Of a stretch of 64,000 bases of DNA, positions 57,118-64,000 are shown one piece after another. How positions within the stretch are numbered: the first letter of the stretch is position 1; the number at the start of each line of letters is the position of its first letter. Origin of the DNA: Paraphotobacterium marinum (lineage in GTDB: Bacteria; Pseudomonadota; Gammaproteobacteria; Enterobacterales; Vibrionaceae); assembly GCF_002216855.1 (NCBI RefSeq), contig NZ_CP022355.1:558001-622000 (forward strand), read 5' to 3'. The notes under the pieces are model-generated. The model saw only the letters and a program-made list of their open reading frames with translations, had not been told where the DNA came from and did not search any database. The position numbers and the translations under genes are program-made.

Positions 57118-58470
57118 TTATTTACCTATACAAAAAGATGAAAAAATTTCAGTCAGTAAATCATCAGATGAAAATTTACCAGTGATTTGATCTAAGTAGC
57201 TTTGACTAATTTTAAGCTCTTCAGCCAGAAGCTCACCAGCATTTAATTCCTCTAAAGCTAATTTACCATTAATTAAATGTTCAAAAGCATTATTAATACT
57301 ATCTAGATGTCTTTGTCTAGCTATTATATTGCTTTCATTATCTCCAGTGTATCCCATTGAATTTTTGAGATATTTTTTTAAATTATTTATACCATCACCA
57401 GTCTTAGCTGAAACGCTTATAGTATCAATTTCATGTGGTATGTTAAGTTTTTGGACGTTATTTTCTTTTAAATCACTTTTATTTAAAATTAAAGTAAGTT
57501 TTTCTTTATTTTTAAAGTAGGATAGTGAATCTTGGACATCTGTTACCTTAGAACTATCTAATATTAGTAATACTTTATCTGCACTCTCTATTTCTTTCCA
57601 CGCTTTTTGAATACCTAATTGTTCAACTTTATCTTCAGTATCTCTTAATCCTGCTGTATCAATAATATGAAGGGGCATGCCATCAATGTGGATATGTTCT
57701 TTTACTATATCTCTTGTAGTTCCTTCAATATCTGTAACAATAGCACTATCTTTTCCAGAAAGTTTGTTTAGTATACTCGATTTGCCTGCATTAGGTTTCC
57801 CTGCTATTACGACTTTCATGCCATCTTTTAATAATATGCCTTGTTTTGTTTCACTTTTTAAATTTTCAAAAGACTTAACTATTTTATTTAATGTATCTTT
57901 AACTTTCCCATCATTGAGAAAATCGATTTCTTCTTCAGGAAAATCTATCGCAGCTTCTACATAAACTCTCAAATATATAATTTGTTTCACTAGTTCATTT
58001 ATTTTTTTTGAAAATTCACCTTGTAACGAGTTCATTGCTGATTTAGCAGCCTCTATAGAGCTTGCATTAATTAAGTCTGCTATAGCTTCAGCTTGAGTTA
58101 GGTCTATTTTATCATTTAAAAAGGCTCTCTCGGTAAATTCTCCAGGTTTAGCCATTCTAATATCGGGAATTTTTAAAATGTTTTGTATAATTAAATCTAA
58201 TAAAACTTGCCCACCATGTCCTTGAAGTTCAAGTATATCTTCTCCAGTAAAGGAGTTTGGTGATTTAAAAAAAATAGCTATCCCTTGATCTATGACATTG
58301 TTATTTAAATCATAAAAGGGAGTGAAAGTAGCAACCCTTGATTTTAAAGGTTGTTTAATAATTTGATTTGCGACTTTCTGGCAATGTTGTCCAGAAATAC
58401 GAATAATCCCGACACCTCCTTTACCAGGAGGCGTTGCTTGGGCGATGATTGTATCATTATGAACACTCAT
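57118..58470 (-). CDS. mnmE: tRNA modification GTPase MnmE
   Basis: GTPase partner of MnmG. An N-terminal tetrahydrofolate-binding domain (about residues 1-120) and helical domain surround a G domain with GKPNAGKSS, EGTTRD, DTAGLRD and NKSD. The C-terminal CIGK supplies the conserved CxGK motif. At 450 residues it is full length (E. coli 454). It is separated from yidC by a terminator. Confidence 0.97.
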   Translation of the reverse strand: MSVHNDTIIAQATPPGKGGVGIIRISGQHCQKVANQIIKQPLKSRVATFTPFYDLNNNVIDQGIAIFFKSPNSFTGEDILELQGHGGQVLLDLIIQNILKIPDIRMAKPGEFTERAFLNDKIDLTQAEAIADLINASSIEAAKSAMNSLQGEFSKKINELVKQIIYLRVYVEAAIDFPEEEIDFLNDGKVKDTLNKIVKSFENLKSETKQGILLKDGMKVVIAGKPNAGKSSILNKLSGKDSAIVTDIEGTTRDIVKEHIHIDGMPLHIIDTAGLRDTEDKVEQLGIQKAWKEIESADKVLLILDSSKVTDVQDSLSYFKNKEKLTLILNKSDLKENNVQKLNIPHEIDTISVSAKTGDGINNLKKYLKNSMGYTGDNESNIIARQRHLDSINNAFEHLINGKLALEELNAGELLAEELKISQSYLDQITGKFSSDDLLTEIFSSFCIGK

Positions 58471-58514
58471 AAAAAAAAATCTCTACTATATCTAAAATAT
58501 ATAATAGAGATTTT
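58471..58514 (-). terminator. Terminator after yidC
   Basis: On the minus strand a 10-bp perfect stem (AAAATCTCTA / TAGAGATTTT) with a 19-nt loop is followed by nine T residues. It separates the rpmH-rnpA-yidD-yidC operon from mnmE. Confidence 0.78.
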
Positions 58515-58568
58515 ATATCAAACTTGAAACAAAATAAATTATGGCTCAAGGATTTTTACAAGCATTAT

Positions 58569-60212
58569 TTATTTCTTGTTTTTTGCTTTCCTTGTGTGTA
58601 AGCCTTTTTTCTCAAGTGATCTAAATATTATAAATTGTTGAGTTAAAGTAGCCAGGTTTGATGTAACCCAATATAGAACCAGTCCTGATGGCATCATAAA
58701 GAAAAAAGCAGTAAAAACAATAGGCATAAAGGTCATTATTTTTTGTTGCATTGGATCTGTAACAGTAGTGGGACTCATTTTTTGTATAAGAAACATAGTA
58801 CCTCCCATAAGTAATGGAAGAATATACAATGGATCATGATTTGATAAATCAGTAATCCATCCAAAAAAAGGTGCTCCTCTTAATTGATAAGATTCCATTA
58901 AAACCCAATAAAAGGCAATAAATATAGGCATTTGTATTAATAATGGTAAACAACCACCGAGAGGATTAACCTTTTCTCTTTTATATAAAGCCATCATTTC
59001 TTGGCTCATTTTTTGTCTATCATCACCAACTCTTGCTTTCATCTCTTCGATCTTTGGTTGGAGCATTTTCATTTTTGCCATAGAAGTATACTGTGCTCTT
59101 GTAAGAGGATACATCGCGCCTCGAACCAAAAGAGTAAATATTATGATTACTAATCCCCAATTACTTACTAAACTATGAATTTTTAAAAATAACCAATGTA
59201 AAGGCTTAGCAATAAAAAACAACCAACCGTAATCAATAGTTAGATTAAGATGAGGAGCAACCTTTTCCATTGCATTTTGAATTTTTGGACCAATCCATAG
59301 TGTAGATTTTATAGTAGCGCTTTGGTCATTGGGAATTGATACTGAAGGGTACATAAATCCGATGTAGGCATAACCATTATTGCTTGTAGTGTAAATTTTA
59401 CCACTTTGATCTTTATTAAGATGTGGAACCCATGCTGTGACAAAATAGTGTTGTAACATTGCAATCCAACCGGTATTTGTCGTTATATTTAAATTAGTAT
59501 CTTTGATATCAGAAAAACTATATTTTTTATAATTGTGTTCTTGATCAGAGTAAGCGGTTCCTTGATAAACAGGCATTGCATATGATTTCAAACCACCAGA
59601 TGGTTGATTTTCACTTTTTTTAATTTGGGTATACATTGCTAAATTAGCAGTAGTTCCAGAATTATTTTTTATATCATAGTTTACATCTACTGCATAACTA
59701 TCTTTTTTAATGATGAAAGTTTTTATGTATGTTATTCCATCCTTAGTATATGTAATTGGTACAGATAGAGAATCGCCTTTAAGAGTATAATTAGATGATT
59801 GAGATGAAAATAAAGGTCTATTTTTATTAGTATTAGAATCTATTCCATTTTTTCCAATTAAACCACTTTGCGCAATATAGGCATTATTTGTGTTCTGTAG
59901 AAGTTGAAATGTTCTATCTTTACCAGTGGGTTGTAAATTTATTAGTTTTGCATAAACAATATCACCACCATAAAGATTAATTTTAAAAATTACTTTGTCT
60001 GTTGTAATAGTGACTAATTTCTCAGCTTGATTGGTAATATTATTTGTTGAGTTTTCATCAATATTCGGAATATGTCCAGATTTAGATGATTCAACTTGAG
60101 ATATATTGTTTTTTTGTTGATTTGTATAAGTATTTTGTTCGTTCCATTTTTGATAAATAAAAAATGTTACGACCAAAAGAGCTATAACTAGTATATTACG
60201 CTGAATAGGCAT
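58569..60212 (-). CDS. yidC: Membrane protein insertase YidC
   Basis: Inserts and folds inner-membrane proteins, alone or with SecYEG. It has an N-terminal signal-anchor (residues 6-22 of the chosen start), a large periplasmic beta-sandwich, and then the conserved five-helix core with the positively charged C1 loop (QPKIEEMKARVGDD) and QKMSPTTVTDPMQQKIM. The ATG at 60212, two bases after the yidD stop, matches the PIQRNILVIALL-type start of homologues. The product is 547 residues, as in E. coli (548). Confidence 0.97.
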   Translation of the reverse strand: MPIQRNILVIALLVVTFFIYQKWNEQNTYTNQQKNNISQVESSKSGHIPNIDENSTNNITNQAEKLVTITTDKVIFKINLYGGDIVYAKLINLQPTGKDRTFQLLQNTNNAYIAQSGLIGKNGIDSNTNKNRPLFSSQSSNYTLKGDSLSVPITYTKDGITYIKTFIIKKDSYAVDVNYDIKNNSGTTANLAMYTQIKKSENQPSGGLKSYAMPVYQGTAYSDQEHNYKKYSFSDIKDTNLNITTNTGWIAMLQHYFVTAWVPHLNKDQSGKIYTTSNNGYAYIGFMYPSVSIPNDQSATIKSTLWIGPKIQNAMEKVAPHLNLTIDYGWLFFIAKPLHWLFLKIHSLVSNWGLVIIIFTLLVRGAMYPLTRAQYTSMAKMKMLQPKIEEMKARVGDDRQKMSQEMMALYKREKVNPLGGCLPLLIQMPIFIAFYWVLMESYQLRGAPFFGWITDLSNHDPLYILPLLMGGTMFLIQKMSPTTVTDPMQQKIMTFMPIVFTAFFFMMPSGLVLYWVTSNLATLTQQFIIFRSLEKKGLHTRKAKNKK

Positions 60213-60213
60213 T

Positions 60214-60474
60214 TTAAAATTCTCTTTTATTTTTTGGTTTAGCTGGTGGTACTGGATCGTTTCCACCAGAGTTTAATGGATGACATTTTACAAGACGTTT
60301 CATTATAAGCCAACAACCTTTTACAATACCATGTAATTTCAAAGCTTCAATAGCATATTGAGAACAAGATGGATAAAAAATACACCTAGGTCCTAATAAA
60401 GGGCTAATAATTTTCTGATATATTTTTATAGGTACTATTAAAATAAATACTAATGTTGATTTAATTTTTTCCAT
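60214..60474 (-). CDS. yidD: Membrane protein insertion efficiency factor YidD
   Basis: A small 86-residue membrane-associated protein that aids YidC. The hallmark [15 protein letters not shown] is at residues 31-45, and an amphipathic N-terminal helix precedes it. It overlaps rnpA by 25 bases, the usual arrangement. Confidence 0.95.
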   Translation of the reverse strand: MEKIKSTLVFILIVPIKIYQKIISPLLGPRCIFYPSCSQYAIEALKLHGIVKGCWLIMKRLVKCHPLNSGGNDPVPPAKPKNKREF

Positions 60475-60797
60475 AATTTATCAAAGCTTTCAAATAACTC
60501 TCTATTTTTTTTATTTTTTGCAGGGAACTTAGCTATTACAACATAATCTTTGTGATTTAATTGATGTTGATTCAGGCGAAAAGACTCTCTAGCTACTCTT
60601 TTAAAGCGATTTCTATCAACAGCTCTTTTCATTTGTTTTTTTGCTACAGTAATACCTAGCCTTGGGTAGTTTAAATTATTTTTTCTGGAGAGAATGATAA
60701 AATTGGGAGAAGAGACTCTGTAATTCTTCTTGAAAACGTTTTTAAAGGATTCGGGAGTAAGTAATCTTAACTCCCTTTTAAAGGTTAAGTCTTTCAA
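60450..60797 (-). CDS. rnpA: Ribonuclease P protein component
   Basis: Basic protein cofactor of RNase P. The RNR signature [16 protein letters not shown] is present and the fold is complete in 115 residues. It lies five bases after rpmH, with which it is classically co-transcribed, and overlaps yidD. Confidence 0.96.
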   Translation of the reverse strand: MKDLTFKRELRLLTPESFKNVFKKNYRVSSPNFIILSRKNNLNYPRLGITVAKKQMKRAVDRNRFKRVARESFRLNQHQLNHKDYVVIAKFPAKNKKNRELFESFDKLWKKLNQH

Positions 60798-60802
60798 AAT
60801 AA

Positions 60803-60937
60803 TTATTTGGAAAGACGTTTACGACCTTTAGCTCTTCGAGCAGCAATCACTCTCTGTCCATTTTTAGTAGACATACGAGCTCTAAACCCATGTGAACGCT
60901 TTCTTTTTAAAACGGAAGGTTGAAATGTACGTTTCAT
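60803..60937 (-). CDS. rpmH: 50S ribosomal protein L34
   Basis: A very basic 44-residue ribosomal protein, beginning [20 protein letters not shown] after the Met and ending GRKRLSK. It is the first gene of the rpmH-rnpA-yidD-yidC operon. An AAGG ribosome site lies upstream of the ATG. Confidence 0.98.
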   Translation of the reverse strand: MKRTFQPSVLKRKRSHGFRARMSTKNGQRVIAARRAKGRKRLSK

Positions 60938-61001
60938 TTTGTATTACCTTTTAAACTATAGTTTTTATACAATTAATAATCATATATTAATTAGAGGGAG
61001 A

Positions 61002-61030
61002 ATTTTAATCATTGTAGAACATTTAGTCAA
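61002..61030 (-). promoter_or_regulatory. Promoter of rpmH operon
   Basis: On the minus strand there is a -35 TTGACT (61025-61030), a 17-bp spacer and a -10 TAAAAT (61002-61007), 65 bp ahead of rpmH. Confidence 0.75.
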
Positions 61031-61049
61031 CAACTTATTATAACTAAAA

Positions 61050-61778
61050 TTATAAATTTTTGAGAAATTTTTTGAGTTTAAGGCTTTTAGGGTTATCAAA
61101 AATTTCATTTGGCGATCCTTGTTCTACAATTTTTTTATCCATCATAAAAAAGATCCTATCAGAAATACTTTTTGCAAAGTTCATTTCATGAGTAACAATG
61201 ATCATTGTTTGATCTGATAATGATATCGTCTTTATTAGATTAAGCACTTCTTTAACCCATTGTGGATCTAATGATGATGTTGGCTCATCGAGTAGCATTA
61301 AATTTCTATTTAATGCTAAAGCTCTAGTAATAGCTACACGCTGTTGTTGCCCACCTGATAAAGAAGAAGGGTATGAATACATTTTATCAAGTAAACCAAT
61401 TGACTCCAAAAGATCACTTGCGATTTTATTGGCTTCAACTTTATCGATTCCATTTACCTTCGTTAATCCTAAAGTTATGTTATTAATGATATTCAAATTT
61501 CTAAATAACCCATAATTTTGAAAAACAAAGCTTGTTTTGAGTCTAATTTTATTTATTTCATTTAATTTATAATGAGAAGCATTAAATTTAATTTTATCAA
61601 TTTCTAAGGTTCCTTTATCTGGTATTTCAAGTAGATTTAAACATCTCAATAATGTTGATTTACCAGTACCTGATGGCCCAATAATAGAAATTACTTCTCC
61701 CTTTTCTATAGTGAAATTTAAATCATTAAAAATGATTTGATTATTATATTTTTTTTCAAGATTACTTATTTTTATCAA
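61050..61778 (-). CDS. Polar amino acid ABC transporter, ATP-binding protein
   Basis: Cytosolic ATPase of an importer, 242 residues. Walker A is GPSGTGKSTLLRCLN, the Q-loop is FVFQNYGLFRN, the signature is SLSGGQQQRVAITRAL and Walker B is LMLLDEPTSSLD. It belongs to the GlnQ/HisP-type group. It is the last gene of a three-gene operon next to dnaA, the same position as VC0008-VC0010 in Vibrio cholerae from memory. The substrate cannot be told from the sequence. Confidence 0.93.
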   Translation of the reverse strand: MIKISNLEKKYNNQIIFNDLNFTIEKGEVISIIGPSGTGKSTLLRCLNLLEIPDKGTLEIDKIKFNASHYKLNEINKIRLKTSFVFQNYGLFRNLNIINNITLGLTKVNGIDKVEANKIASDLLESIGLLDKMYSYPSSLSGGQQQRVAITRALALNRNLMLLDEPTSSLDPQWVKEVLNLIKTISLSDQTMIIVTHEMNFAKSISDRIFFMMDKKIVEQGSPNEIFDNPKSLKLKKFLKNL

Positions 61779-61780
61779 AG

Positions 61781-62446
61781 CTAAAAACCTCTACTTAATT
61801 TTATTTCAACTAAAGATTGAATTTTTGTTAGGATAATAACTAATAACCAGTAAATAATAGCAACGGCTAAGTACGACTCTAGAAACTTAAAGTTTGAACT
61901 AGCCTGCATTTGTGCTTTTGCCATAATATCAACTACACCGAATGTAAAAGCTAGTGAAGTTGATTTGAGTATATCAATAATTTGATTTATGAGTGCTGGT
62001 GTTGCTAATCTTGAGGCTTGTGGAAATAAAATATAGATAAAAGTCTTTAATCTATTTAACCCAATAGATTGAGCAGCTTCTTTTTGAATGGTATCAACTC
62101 CATTAAGAGAAGCTCTGAATATCTCTGCCATATATGCTGAATAATGAAAACTTAAACCAATAATTGCTGCTGAAAATGCCGATAATCCAACTAGTGATGG
62201 AAAGATCTGAGGTAAACCATAATAAAGTAAAAATAGCTGAACGAGTAGAGGTGTACCACGAAAAAAACTTATATAAATGAGAAGTATTTTATCTATTACT
62301 TTAACTTTTTTTATCCTTAATATTGCGATTAATAATCCTATAAGTAAAGATAATAATGAGCTAATTATTGTCATCATTAACGTTGTTGGCAAATATTTAA
62401 TAAGTATCAATAAAGTTTGCAAAGTAAAATTAACATCATAATTCAT
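61781..62446 (-). CDS. Polar amino acid ABC transporter, permease
   Basis: Inner-membrane permease of the HisMQ/GlnP family, 221 residues, with about five membrane segments. The conserved ATPase-contact loop reads EAAQSIGLNRLKTFIYILFPQA. Two bases separate it from the ATPase gene. A single permease suggests a homodimeric channel. Confidence 0.92.
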   Translation of the reverse strand: MNYDVNFTLQTLLILIKYLPTTLMMTIISSLLSLLIGLLIAILRIKKVKVIDKILLIYISFFRGTPLLVQLFLLYYGLPQIFPSLVGLSAFSAAIIGLSFHYSAYMAEIFRASLNGVDTIQKEAAQSIGLNRLKTFIYILFPQASRLATPALINQIIDILKSTSLAFTFGVVDIMAKAQMQASSNFKFLESYLAVAIIYWLLVIILTKIQSLVEIKLSRGF

Positions 62447-62457
62447 GACTATTTCTC

Positions 62458-63216
62458 TTAATTAGGGGACTTAGTTATATCAGCACCAAACCATTTAATG
62501 GAAATTTTGGTTAATGAACCATCTTCGCGCATTTTTTGAATTGTGCTATCAACTAATTTTTTTAATTTTATGCCTTTTTCATTTTTAACAAAAGGATAGG
62601 CGCTTTGAATACTGTTAAATGGCTTTTCAAGTAATCTAATCGGAAGATTAAACTTTTTAATGTTATATAAAATAGAGGCTCTATCCATAACAAAAGATGC
62701 CGAATGACCTATAATTACGTTTTGTTCTATACCAGTATCCATAGTTACAATTTTAAAGTTATATTGATGCTTTGCATTATACGCTTTAAGCATTTGTTCG
62801 TAGTCTGTCCCCAAATTAACAACAATGCTTTTTCCTTTTAAATCACTTATTTTTTGATATTTTGAGTCTTTTTTAACAGCAAATTGAGCACCACCGTAGG
62901 TATAAGGTTGTGAAAATAAATATTTATTTTTTCTTTCAGTCGTTGGTGTTATCTGATTTGCAATAGTATCAATCCTACCAGTTTCTAATAAGCCGAATAG
63001 CCCAGAAAAATTTGATGTTGTAAATTTTACTTTATTATTAGTTCGTTGAGCTATTTGATTCCAAACATCAATTTCAAAACCGCTTAGTTTATCATTTTTA
63101 AGAAAACCAAAAGGAGGGTAGTTCCCAGATAAGCCAACATTAAATGTTTGTGCCATAGAAAAAAATGGTAAAAATATTGAAATGATCAAAAACAAATATT
63201 TTAGAATAAGCTTCAT
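62458..63216 (-). CDS. Polar amino acid ABC transporter, periplasmic substrate-binding protein
   Basis: Family 3 solute-binding protein, 252 residues. A signal peptide covers about residues 1-22, with a likely cleavage after SMA. The mature protein begins with the typical NVGLSGNYPPFGF...LSGFEIDVWNQIAQR pattern of HisJ/FliY-like binders. It is the first gene of the operon, divergent from dnaA. Confidence 0.92.
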   Translation of the reverse strand: MKLILKYLFLIISIFLPFFSMAQTFNVGLSGNYPPFGFLKNDKLSGFEIDVWNQIAQRTNNKVKFTTSNFSGLFGLLETGRIDTIANQITPTTERKNKYLFSQPYTYGGAQFAVKKDSKYQKISDLKGKSIVVNLGTDYEQMLKAYNAKHQYNFKIVTMDTGIEQNVIIGHSASFVMDRASILYNIKKFNLPIRLLEKPFNSIQSAYPFVKNEKGIKLKKLVDSTIQKMREDGSLTKISIKWFGADITKSPN

Positions 63217-63337
63217 AAAAATAACCTTAGTTTAGTATTAATAATTTTTATTCGATTATATTGATTATAGTTACAATTAATAAAATAAATTATTTTAATA
63301 AGTCATAACAAAAAGTGTTAAAAAACTAAACAAAATA

Positions 63338-63398
63338 TGTGAATAACTCATTTTTTTTGTGAATAAGTTTTGTAAAATCTTTTTAAGATAGATATAAT
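63338..63398 (+). promoter_or_regulatory. dnaA promoter with DnaA boxes
   Basis: A -35 TTGTAA (63370-63375), a 17-bp spacer and a consensus -10 TATAAT (63393-63398). Two DnaA boxes TGTGAATAA (inverse TTATTCACA) lie 20 bp apart at 63338-63346 and 63358-63366, the second ending just upstream of the -35. This is the usual layout for autorepression by DnaA. Confidence 0.8.
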
Positions 63399-63429
63399 GC
63401 TTGTATATAAGACCTGTGTACAAAATAAC

Positions 63430-63447
63430 GGATCATTTTTTTGATCC
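63430..63447 (+). promoter_or_regulatory. GATC-bearing hairpin in the dnaA leader
   Basis: A perfect inverted repeat, GGATCA-T6-TGATCC, lies about 30 bp after the -10 element in the untranslated leader. Both arms contain GATC, and a third GATC follows at 63457, giving a small Dam/SeqA-type cluster. Confidence 0.6.
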
Positions 63448-63521
63448 AATTAATCCGATCTAATTTTGTTTTTATCTCAAAGTTAGAATTTCTATTACCT
63501 TTTAATAATTTGAGGTTTTAC

Positions 63522-64000
63522 GTGTCATCTTCTTTATGGTTGCAGTGCCTTGATAGTCTTAAAAATGAAATTCCTGCAACAGAATTTAGTATGTGGGTCC
63601 GACCACTCCAAGCGGATCATGATAATAATACTTTAACTTTATATGCACCTAATCGTTTTGTCTTGGATTGGGTACAGGAAAAATATTTAAATGATATTAA
63701 TCGTCTTGTCAATGAATACTCAGAAACAAAGCTTGTGTTGAGATTTGAAGTGGGATCACTTGAAACCAAGCCATTGATAAAAAAAGATGAAAAGAAAAAA
63801 ATCGTAGATACACCTACAAAAATTATGCCTAATCAACATAATAATGCAGATACTCATTTAAATGAAAGTTTTCGATCAAACCTGAATAGAAAATTAAATT
63901 TTAATAACTTTGTAGAAGGTAAATCTAATCAATTAGGATTGGCAGCAGCAAGACAAGTTGCTATGAACCCCGGTAATTCCTACAACCCTTTATTTATTTA
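63522..64000 (+). CDS. dnaA: Chromosomal replication initiator DnaA, 5' part
   Basis: The first 159 codons of dnaA; the rest lies beyond the window. The GTG start is supported by a TGAGG ribosome site and by alignment with E. coli DnaA. Domain I is well conserved ([20 protein letters not shown], then MWVRPLQAD and [17 protein letters not shown]). The variable domain II linker follows, and domain III begins at the [14 protein letters not shown] region with the AAA+ fold. Confidence 0.97.
   Translation, partial: MSSSLWLQCLDSLKNEIPATEFSMWVRPLQADHDNNTLTLYAPNRFVLDWVQEKYLNDINRLVNEYSETKLVLRFEVGSLETKPLIKKDEKKKIVDTPTKIMPNQHNNADTHLNESFRSNLNRKLNFNNFVEGKSNQLGLAAARQVAMNPGNSYNPLFI

Overview
The window looks like the replication-origin region of an AT-rich, apparently shrinking gammaproteobacterial genome, and gene order points to the Vibrionaceae or a close relative. 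This placement is inferred from synteny and from a Glu-Lys-Val tRNA set in one rRNA spacer; no database search was run. The supporting orders are an amino-acid ABC transporter beside dnaA, then rpmH-rnpA-yidD-yidC-mnmE-mioC-oriC-mnmG-rsmG-parA-parB-atp-glmU, and yrdA-aroE-hemF-tsaC-purE-smg-def-fmt-rsmB-trkA-trkH. Several genes usually found in these runs (purK, dprA, ilvG, ilvM) are absent here.

Layout. 1-8.8 kb: two tandem rRNA operons on the minus strand. The upstream one (16S-23S-5S) has no spacer tRNA. The downstream one carries tRNA-Glu, -Lys and -Val in its spacer and its 23S runs off the window start. 8.9-18.8 kb: housekeeping genes for shikimate, haem, tRNA t6A, purine, protein-start processing and potassium uptake. 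18.8-38.3 kb: a surface-polysaccharide locus. It has a plus-strand wzz-like gene, about 1.1 kb of decayed DNA, and a long minus-strand operon. That operon encodes UDP-glucose dehydrogenase, an ABC flippase, a CMP-legionaminic acid pathway (legB, legC, legH-like, legI, legG, ptmE, legF), a Wzy-like polymerase, a UDP-L-FucNAc pathway (capE/F/G type) and two glycosyltransferases. 38.3-43.7 kb: ilvY divergent from ilvE-ilvD-ilvA. 43.7-52.1 kb: glmU and the F1Fo-ATP synthase operon. 52.1-56.3 kb: parB, parA, rsmG, mnmG. 56.34-56.67 kb: oriC with 12 GATC sites and two perfect DnaA boxes. 56.7-64 kb: mioC, mnmE, yidC, yidD, rnpA, rpmH, a polar amino-acid ABC transporter and the 5' part of dnaA.

The most striking signal is a set of five clear single-base frameshifts, with a sixth possible. 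They lie in yrdA, tsaC, trkH, atpI and mioC, with the aroE tail as the possible sixth. Every one is repaired by adding one base to an A/T homopolymer, after which each protein regains normal family length and sequence. A one-directional bias, including in a normally essential gene (tsaC), suggests either homopolymer under-calling in the assembly or transcriptional slippage over A/T runs as known in AT-rich endosymbionts; early gene decay fits less well. True decay is also visible: ptmA is reduced by an internal in-frame deletion to a 66-codon remnant, and a nonsense-interrupted gene fragment follows wzz. Two short tandem repeats (CTAT and ATCATAA units) lie in the polysaccharide locus.
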